From Streptomyces tsukubensis (GTDB taxonomy: Bacteria; Actinomycetota; Actinomycetes; Streptomycetales; Streptomycetaceae), in contig NZ_CP045178.1 in the NCBI RefSeq assembly GCF_009296025.1, forward strand, positions 2,480,001 to 2,544,000: a stretch of 64,000 nt of DNA, given 5' to 3'. The notes under the pieces were generated by a model that did no database searches, had not been told where the DNA came from, and saw only the letters and a program-made list of their open reading frames with translations. The translations under genes and the position numbers were made by a program. Shown here piece by piece: positions 58,881 to 64,000 of the stretch. Position 1 is the stretch's first letter. The number at the start of each line of letters is the position of its first letter.

Positions 58881-61423
58881 CTCCGCTCCCCTTCGGCCAA
58901 CCCTGCCATTTGCCGCGCGAGTTGACTGTCGAGACTGCCGGAGAGCCGGCTACAGCTCCCGCCCGACTCGTCCGCGAGCACGGCCGCCTCCCCCTGCGCG
59001 GCGCCCGCGGAGGCGCAGCCCTCGGGGCGCATGGCGGCCACGTGGATCTGTACGCCCTTCGCGCCCAGCGCACGCGCTTCCTTGCGCAGGGCGCCGATCC
59101 GTGGGGTCTTGCCCTTGACATAGTCACCGTCGGTGACGAGCAGGATGACGTGCTGGGGTGCGCTGTCCCCCTCGTACGAGGCGTCCATGTCGTCGGTGAT
59201 CCGGTTTCCCGCGCTCCGCAGGGCGTCGTAGAGGTCGGCCTGCCGTTCCTTCGAGATGTCCCCCACCGAGATGGGCGGTGAGGCGGCGGCCGTCCGCTCC
59301 TTCCACGGCGCGCCCCGCAGGAGGCTTCCTCCGCCGCCCTTGTCACGGGGGAAGATCTGCGTCTCGTAGCGGGCGTCCTCGCCGAGCCTGAGCAGCGATT
59401 TGGTGACCGCGGTCCTGGCCGCGTCGAACTTCCCGCCCTCGCGCATCGAGGCCGACACGTCGAAGAGCACCGTGACCCGCAGATCCCTGTGGGCCTCCTT
59501 GACGACGTCGAGCTGCGGTACGAGGAGGCTGTAGGGGAGGGCGACCGTGGTGGCGCCCGCCGCGGTGAAGCCGAGTTCGGAGAGCGCGTCGGCGCCCGCC
59601 GTCCCCGAGAGCCACTCGCGGAACCTGGCCATCTCGGCGGCGCGCGCCGGGGTCTGGGAGGAGAGAGCGATGTTCACCAGCGGATAGTCGAGCGGGGGCA
59701 CGCCTTTGATGACGTAGGTACGCAGCAAGGTGGGCGCGGTGGCCTGCGGGCAACTGGCCCGGGTCGCCTGGCGGAGGGTGGTGAGGGCGCCGACGACGGC
59801 CCCGTCCTCGTCGGCCGGGTGCCGCGAGCGCAGCCCGCACACGGCGTCGGCGCCGTCGGCCACCGGCTCGCCGCGCCCGATGACCTGGCTCTCCAGGGTT
59901 CCGCGTTCTCTCCTGCCGAGGAGCGGGGTGGAGCTGTCGTACGGAAGGTCGTCGCCGCTGCCTTCGCGGTACACGCGGTCCATGCCGAGCAGGTGGACGA
60001 GGCCCGTGCCGGAGACGGCGGGGTTGGGCCGCAGCAGCCGGGGGGTGCCTTTGGCCTTCTTGATGGCGGCGCGCAGCCTGTTCCAGTCGGTCTCGCCGAA
60101 CTTTCCCTTGGGTACGGGGAGGCCGAGGGTCTCCCTGCCCTGCTCGGTGAGGACGACGACGGGGTCGTCCTGGGCGACGGAGACACCGGTGGCGAGGTCG
60201 GCGCTGGTCGCCCGGACGTAGTCGACCTCGGCGCTTGACTGGGCGAGCCACATGTCGGGCTGGGGCCCTGCCTGGCGCAGGAGGCCGCCGCCGCCCCTGC
60301 CCCACTGGCGGTAGTTCTCGAAGGCGTCGAAGAGGGTGTCGAGCCCGGCTCCGTACACCCCCAGGTGGCTCTTGTGGCAGCCGCCGCCGAAGGCGCTGTT
60401 CTCGTAGACGCCCGCGAGGTCCTTGAGCGCGTCGACCTCCTCGGGCGAGGTGACCAGGCGCAGTTCGAGCGGGGCGGGGCAGGGGCCGGCCGGGTCGCTG
60501 CGGGCGAGTACCGCGCCGCCGTATCCGAGCGGTACGACAAGGGCGAGGGCCACGCCGAGCCAGACGAACCGCCGCCAGAGCGGACGCCCGCGCCCCATCC
60601 CCCACCGCCACAGGGCGGAGACCAGGGCGGAGCCGAGGCTGCGGGCGCCCCGAAGCAGCCGCTGCCGGCGGGTGAAGGGGGTGTCGAGACGTACGAGGGA
60701 GAGCACGGTGTCGGCGCCGTCCATGGACGACACCTGCTGGGAGAACCACTTGAAGTCGACGTCGGACTGGTCCTCGGCCAGCTGGTCGAGGCGGGAGCCG
60801 AGCCCTGTGACGGTGACGGGCCCGTCGCCCGCGGCGCCTTCGGTGAGGACCTTGACGAGCGCCTGCGTGTACGGGGTCACCTCGCCCTCCGGCCCGGTGC
60901 TGATGAGCATCCTGCGGGGCGAGGAGGTGAGGAAGGAGGCCGGTTTGGAGCCGGGCAGGTACTGCTGGGCCATGTCGCCCGAGAAACAGCAGTCCAGGAT
61001 CAGTACGAACCGTTCGCAGTCGCTGAGGGCGATCCAGTCGACCAGGTGCTTGAGGTGGATGCCGGTGGACTCGATGGCGGCCCTGCCGCTGCCGCTGACC
61101 GTCAGGTAGAGGTCGTCGGTGCCGGGCGGGATGTAGCCGTGCCCCATGTAGTAGACGACGAGGAGCGCGGGTGCTTTGGCGCCCTCGGCCTTGATCCGTT
61201 GATGGACCTCGCCGCCGAGCTCCGGGTTGATCAGGAGGCCCACCTGCCCGGAGGGCATGATCCCGGTCACCCAGTGGCTGAGCGCGGCACGCACGGCCTC
61301 CAGGTTCCGGGTGGCCTTGCCCGCGCCGATCGACCGGAAGCCGTCGGGGCGGCGCTCATAGGTGTCGACGCCCACAAGCAGCGCGCGGGCCTTGCCGCGC
61401 CCCACTTCCACCGGTGCCATCAC
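58877..61423 (-). CDS. caspase - transmembrane - solute-binding-like - vWA fusion protein
   Basis: 848 residues. A caspase/metacaspase (C14) domain occupies about 1-250, with catalytic His in YYMGHGYIPP (H95) and Cys in LILDCCFSGD (C146 likely). A basic linker and one membrane helix follow (about 285-306). Outside is a solute-binding-like domain (about 318-620) and a vWA domain (about 645-840) with the MIDAS motif DVSAS at 655-659 and VTDGD later. The caspase would sit in the cytoplasm and the rest outside. It begins GTG-ATG overlapping the EACC1 stop and ends with an ATGA overlap to the lipoprotein gene. I recall 'caspase, EACC1-associated type' as a named family in bacterial conflict systems. 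Confidence 0.9.
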   Translation of the reverse strand: MMAPVEVGRGKARALLVGVDTYERRPDGFRSIGAGKATRNLEAVRAALSHWVTGIMPSGQVGLLINPELGGEVHQRIKAEGAKAPALLVVYYMGHGYIPPGTDDLYLTVSGSGRAAIESTGIHLKHLVDWIALSDCERFVLILDCCFSGDMAQQYLPGSKPASFLTSSPRRMLISTGPEGEVTPYTQALVKVLTEGAAGDGPVTVTGLGSRLDQLAEDQSDVDFKWFSQQVSSMDGADTVLSLVRLDTPFTRRQRLLRGARSLGSALVSALWRWGMGRGRPLWRRFVWLGVALALVVPLGYGGAVLARSDPAGPCPAPLELRLVTSPEEVDALKDLAGVYENSAFGGGCHKSHLGVYGAGLDTLFDAFENYRQWGRGGGGLLRQAGPQPDMWLAQSSAEVDYVRATSADLATGVSVAQDDPVVVLTEQGRETLGLPVPKGKFGETDWNRLRAAIKKAKGTPRLLRPNPAVSGTGLVHLLGMDRVYREGSGDDLPYDSSTPLLGRRERGTLESQVIGRGEPVADGADAVCGLRSRHPADEDGAVVGALTTLRQATRASCPQATAPTLLRTYVIKGVPPLDYPLVNIALSSQTPARAAEMARFREWLSGTAGADALSELGFTAAGATTVALPYSLLVPQLDVVKEAHRDLRVTVLFDVSASMREGGKFDAARTAVTKSLLRLGEDARYETQIFPRDKGGGGSLLRGAPWKERTAAASPPISVGDISKERQADLYDALRSAGNRITDDMDASYEGDSAPQHVILLVTDGDYVKGKTPRIGALRKEARALGAKGVQIHVAAMRPEGCASAGAAQGEAAVLADESGGSCSRLSGSLDSQLARQMAGLAEGERR

Positions 61424-61854
61424 TCCCCCTGGTCGGGGCTCATCCAGTCGTTCACGAGACGGCGCAGTTCGGCGAGTTCCTCACGGGACATGCCGGTGGC
61501 GCGGATCTGGAGGCTCTTGCCCTCTTCGCCCTCGACCGTCACGGTCACCCGCAGGTCGTCGTCGGGCTGGCTCGCCAGATGGCTGCGGACCGACCGGTAG
61601 AGGACGGCGGCGGACGCGGCGGCTCCGGACGCGGCGAAGTTGACGAGTAGGTCGTAGAGGATCTCGCCGCTGAGTACGTCGGGGGCGCTCTCCTCACCGG
61701 TTCTGGGGACCTTGCGGACGTCGTCGCCCCGTACGTGGCCGGTCTCAAGCAGCCAGTGGCGCAGCGCCTCGACCGCGGCCGGCGTCGCAGCGACGTCCCC
61801 CGGCCGTACGGCGACCCTGATCAGCAGTGGACTCGGCGGGTTTTCTGACGGCAT
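61420..61854 (-). CDS. effector-associated constant component EACC1
   Basis: A 144-residue protein matching the EACC1 pattern as I know it: an N-terminal beta strand (LLIRVAVRPGDV), a helix (VEALRHWLLE), a Gly/Ala-rich middle (LLVNFAASGAAASAAVLYRSVRSHL), then beta hairpins (DLRVTVTVEGEEGKSLQIRATG) and a final helix. EACC1 proteins accompany varied effectors (caspase, trypsin-like and others) in conflict systems of multicellular bacteria, reported by comparative genomics from the Aravind group. The ATG at 61854 has GGGGAGGGG upstream. It is first in the operon with the caspase. Confidence 0.78.
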   Translation of the reverse strand: MPSENPPSPLLIRVAVRPGDVAATPAAVEALRHWLLETGHVRGDDVRKVPRTGEESAPDVLSGEILYDLLVNFAASGAAASAAVLYRSVRSHLASQPDDDLRVTVTVEGEEGKSLQIRATGMSREELAELRRLVNDWMSPDQGE

Positions 61855-61874
61855 GTCGGCCCCTCCCCCGGCAC

Positions 61875-61935
61875 CGTTCACGCGAACCCACAGCATCGTT
61901 CACGCGGACGGCAATCCTATGCCCCCGAGGGGGCA
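61875..61935. promoter_or_regulatory. EACC1 operon control region: direct repeats, -10 and dyad
   Basis: CGTTCACGCG occurs at 61875-61884 and 61897-61906, 22 bp apart (two helical turns). TAGGAT on the minus strand (61914-61919) is a possible -10. TGCCCCC-GA-GGGGGCA (61920-61935) abuts its upstream edge. Together they suggest a tightly controlled promoter. Confidence 0.45.
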
Positions 61936-62075
61936 ACATCCCCTCTTGATGCGAGAGTTGATGATCCTCCCCGTCTCCTCAGGGCCGCCTGTCAGGGCCA
62001 GGGCCTACGCTGGAACGTCCCTGAGGGTGATCCGGGTGCCCCGGGGTGACGACGACATACCCATGGGGGGCCCGT

Positions 62076-63200
62076 ATGAGCGAAGAAAGCAGTCACGGAC
62101 CGGTACCGATGCGCAAACGCCGGTCGTTCCCCGGTATTTCCTCGCGCGCCTACGAACACCCGGCCGACCGGTCCGCGCTGGTGGCGCTGCGCAGGCTGAG
62201 TGGTTTCGACACCGTGTTCAAGGCGCTCAGCGGGCTGCTGCCCGAGCGGAGCCTGCGGCTGCTCTTCCTGTCCGACTCGGTCCGGGTGGGCGAGAGCCAG
62301 TTCGCGCATCTCGACGCGATGCTCAAGGACGCCTGCGGGATCCTGGACCTGGAGAAGGTCCCGCCGATGTACGTGACGCAGGACCCCAAGCCGAACGCGA
62401 TGTGCGTGGGCATGGACGAGCCGATCATCGTGGTGACCACGGGGCTCGTGGAGCTGCTCGACGAGGAGGAGATGCGCGCCGTCGTCGGCCACGAGACCGG
62501 GCACGCGCTCTCCGGCCACTCCGTCTACCGCACGATTCTGCTCTTTCTCACCAGCATCGCGCTGAAGGTGGCGTGGATCCCGCTCGGCAATGTGGCGATC
62601 ATGGCGCTGGTGACGGCGCTCCGCGAGTGGTTTCGCAAGTCGGAGCTCTCGGCCGACCGGGCGGGGCTCCTCGTCGGCCAGGACACGGCCGCATCCATGC
62701 GCGGCCTGATGAAGATCGCCGGCGGCAACCACCTGCACGAGATGAACGTGGACTCCTTCCTCGCCCAGGCGGAGGAGTACGAGGCGGGCGGCGACCTGCG
62801 CGACTCGGTGCTGAAGATCATGAACGTGCTGCCGAGGTCGCACCCGTTCACCACCGTCCGCGCCGCCGAGCTGAAGAAGTGGGCGGCGAGCAGGGACTTC
62901 CAGCGCCTCATGGACGGGCACTACCCGCGCCGCGACGAGGACAAGGACACCTCGGTCGGCGAATCCTTCCGGCAGTCGGCGAGCAGCTACGCGGAGGGCA
63001 TGCGCGGCAGCAAGGACCCGCTGATGAAGCTGGTCTCCGACATCGCGGGCGGCGCCGGCGACCTCGGCGGCAAGGTACGCGACCGGTTCGGCGGCTTCGG
63101 CTCACCGCGGGGCCCGAAGGACCAGGGCCCCGGGGGCCAGGGCCCTACCGACCGGAACCGGAGTGGTGAGTCCGGACCGGAGGACTCGGCTGGGCACTGA
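62076..63200 (+). CDS. M48 family metalloprotease
   Basis: A 374-residue zinc peptidase of the HtpX/Ste24-like M48 group. The zinc motif HETGHALSGH is in AVVGHETGHALSGHSV near residue 140, with the third ligand region in FRKSELSADRAGLLVG. A hydrophobic segment between them (TILLFLTSIALKVAWIPLGNVAIMALV) may be a membrane helix pair. The C-terminal 60 residues are Gly/Pro-rich. GGGGGG lies five bases before the ATG. It is divergent from the EACC1 operon, and its tail overlaps the convergent gene by 56 bp. A role in membrane-protein turnover is probable. Confidence 0.92.
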   Translation: MSEESSHGPVPMRKRRSFPGISSRAYEHPADRSALVALRRLSGFDTVFKALSGLLPERSLRLLFLSDSVRVGESQFAHLDAMLKDACGILDLEKVPPMYVTQDPKPNAMCVGMDEPIIVVTTGLVELLDEEEMRAVVGHETGHALSGHSVYRTILLFLTSIALKVAWIPLGNVAIMALVTALREWFRKSELSADRAGLLVGQDTAASMRGLMKIAGGNHLHEMNVDSFLAQAEEYEAGGDLRDSVLKIMNVLPRSHPFTTVRAAELKKWAASRDFQRLMDGHYPRRDEDKDTSVGESFRQSASSYAEGMRGSKDPLMKLVSDIAGGAGDLGGKVRDRFGGFGSPRGPKDQGPGGQGPTDRNRSGESGPEDSAGH

Positions 63201-64000
63201 CGGAGAGCGAGCCGCAGAGCGCGGTGGCCCCGCCGGGAGCGTACGGATCCGTGCCCGCGGTGGGGCCTCCCGCCTTGGCCTTCTCCCCCGCGAGCAGCGG
63301 GCGCAGATGGCTGGCCGAGTCGGAGGTGCACGCCAGCGGCCCGGCCTGGAGGTAGGAGAACGTCAGCTGGGTCTGGTGCTTGCGCAGGTCGGCCCGGTCG
63401 AAGCGGAAGTGCATCTCGCGGCGGACGGTCAGCAGCGAGGCGCGGCTGTGGTTGTCCTTGGAGGCGGGGCGCAGGGCGTAGACGAAGGTGTGGTCGGAGG
63501 TGACTTCGAGGGTGCCGCCGCTCTCCGCCACGCGCAGTGTGCCGCGCACCCGTACCGGCACCTTGGGGTCGGCGAGCCTGGCGTCCGCGGGGTCGAAGCG
63601 GACGAGCCACCCGGTGGGCGCGTGCCTGCCGTCGGCGGCGGGGCGGTCGAAGCTGTCGTCGAACTGGTCGTGCTGGTGCGAGTCGAGCAGCATCCGCACC
63701 GGCCGTACCGTCCTGCCGCCGAGCACCTGCGGGTCGAGCGAGGACTCGACGAGGTAGTCCTTGGCAGTGGTCAGCGCGCTGAGGACCTGGCTCTGCGAGT
63801 AGTGCCCCGTGGCCCGTACCGCGGGCAGGTTGATCCCGGCGGCGCCCTCGGAGAACTGGGCCGCTGGGCTGTTGTCGTAGAGCGCGGAGGGCCGGACCGC
63901 GCCCGGCACGGCCTTCTGGGGCACCAGCGGGATCACGGTCATCCGCAGGGGGTCCTGGCGCCGGGCGACGGGCGGCTCCGCGTCGGGCGGATTGACGCCC
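63145..64000 (-). CDS. hypothetical exported or lipoprotein-like protein (5' end outside window)
   Basis: The minus-strand frame runs from a stop at 63145 through the right edge without interruption; an internal ATG at 63942 is not likely the start because the preceding frame also reads as protein (NPPDAEPPVARRQDPLR). Over 280 residues are seen, with beta-rich stretches such as GTLRVAESGGTLEVTSDHTFVYAL and RREMHFRFDRADLR, and two Cys late in the protein. I do not recognise the family. It resembles surface or lipoprotein-type proteins of Streptomyces. Its end overlaps the M48 gene. Confidence 0.72.
   Translation of the reverse strand, partial: GVNPPDAEPPVARRQDPLRMTVIPLVPQKAVPGAVRPSALYDNSPAAQFSEGAAGINLPAVRATGHYSQSQVLSALTTAKDYLVESSLDPQVLGGRTVRPVRMLLDSHQHDQFDDSFDRPAADGRHAPTGWLVRFDPADARLADPKVPVRVRGTLRVAESGGTLEVTSDHTFVYALRPASKDNHSRASLLTVRREMHFRFDRADLRKHQTQLTFSYLQAGPLACTSDSASHLRPLLAGEKAKAGGPTAGTDPYAPGGATALCGSLSVSAQPSPPVRTHHSGSGR

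Overview
The window is high-GC actinobacterial chromosome, almost certainly Streptomyces or a close relative. The codon third positions are strongly GC-biased. Several genes carry -10 TANNNT motifs 6-8 nt before the start codon, as expected for leaderless mRNAs. The order phoH-ybeY, tricorn protease, rsmE, hrcA-dnaJ, DUF3097-hemW, fadD, lepA-rpsT, holA, comEA-comEC, leuS, rsfS-nadD is one I remember from the conserved core of Streptomyces chromosomes (from memory, not searched). No insertion sequence, prophage, rRNA or CRISPR array was seen.

Layout. 1-3.1 kb: phoH-ybeY-CNNM operon (partial at the left edge) and a secreted GH64-like protein. 3.1-8.6 kb: a sugar module with a PfkB kinase, a GH4 phospho-glycosidase, glucarate dehydratase and an IclR regulator. 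8.6-14.8 kb: adenine deaminase, RNase Z, HIT protein and a tricorn-like S41 protease broken by one frameshift. 15.2-22.7 kb: rsmE, nitronate monooxygenase, dnaJ, hrcA with its CIRCE operator, an MBL protein, DUF3097 and hemW. 22.8-30 kb: a SpoIIE-type phosphatase divergent from a soluble poly-HAMP hybrid kinase and its overlapping response regulator. 30-36.7 kb: acyl-CoA synthetase, lepA, rpsT, holA. 36.9-40.7 kb: YceI protein and an ArsR-MFS pair with a very clear promoter-operator. 40.7-48 kb: comEA-comEC, DegV, a coiled-coil membrane protein. 48-54 kb: leuS with an apparent leucine attenuator, two identical tRNA-Ala(GGC) genes, small zinc-ribbon-like genes, a phosphoglycerate-mutase-like phosphatase, rsfS. 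54-57.3 kb: an LCP/LytR_C protein, nadD and two tiny membrane proteins. 57.4-64 kb: an operon of EACC1, a caspase-TM-solute-binding-vWA fusion and an orphan solute-binding lipoprotein, divergent from an M48 peptidase; a partial gene runs off the right edge.

The most unusual locus is the EACC1/caspase/lipoprotein operon (57441-61854). One polypeptide joins a cytoplasmic caspase to extracytoplasmic ligand-binding and vWA domains, so it looks like a membrane-spanning sensor-effector of the biological-conflict (regulated proteolysis or suicide) type. Other notable items are the leuS attenuator with a Leu-Leu-Leu leader peptide, paired DnaA boxes before comEA, and many short tandem-repeat arrays (15-30 bp units) between genes, some touching stop codons.
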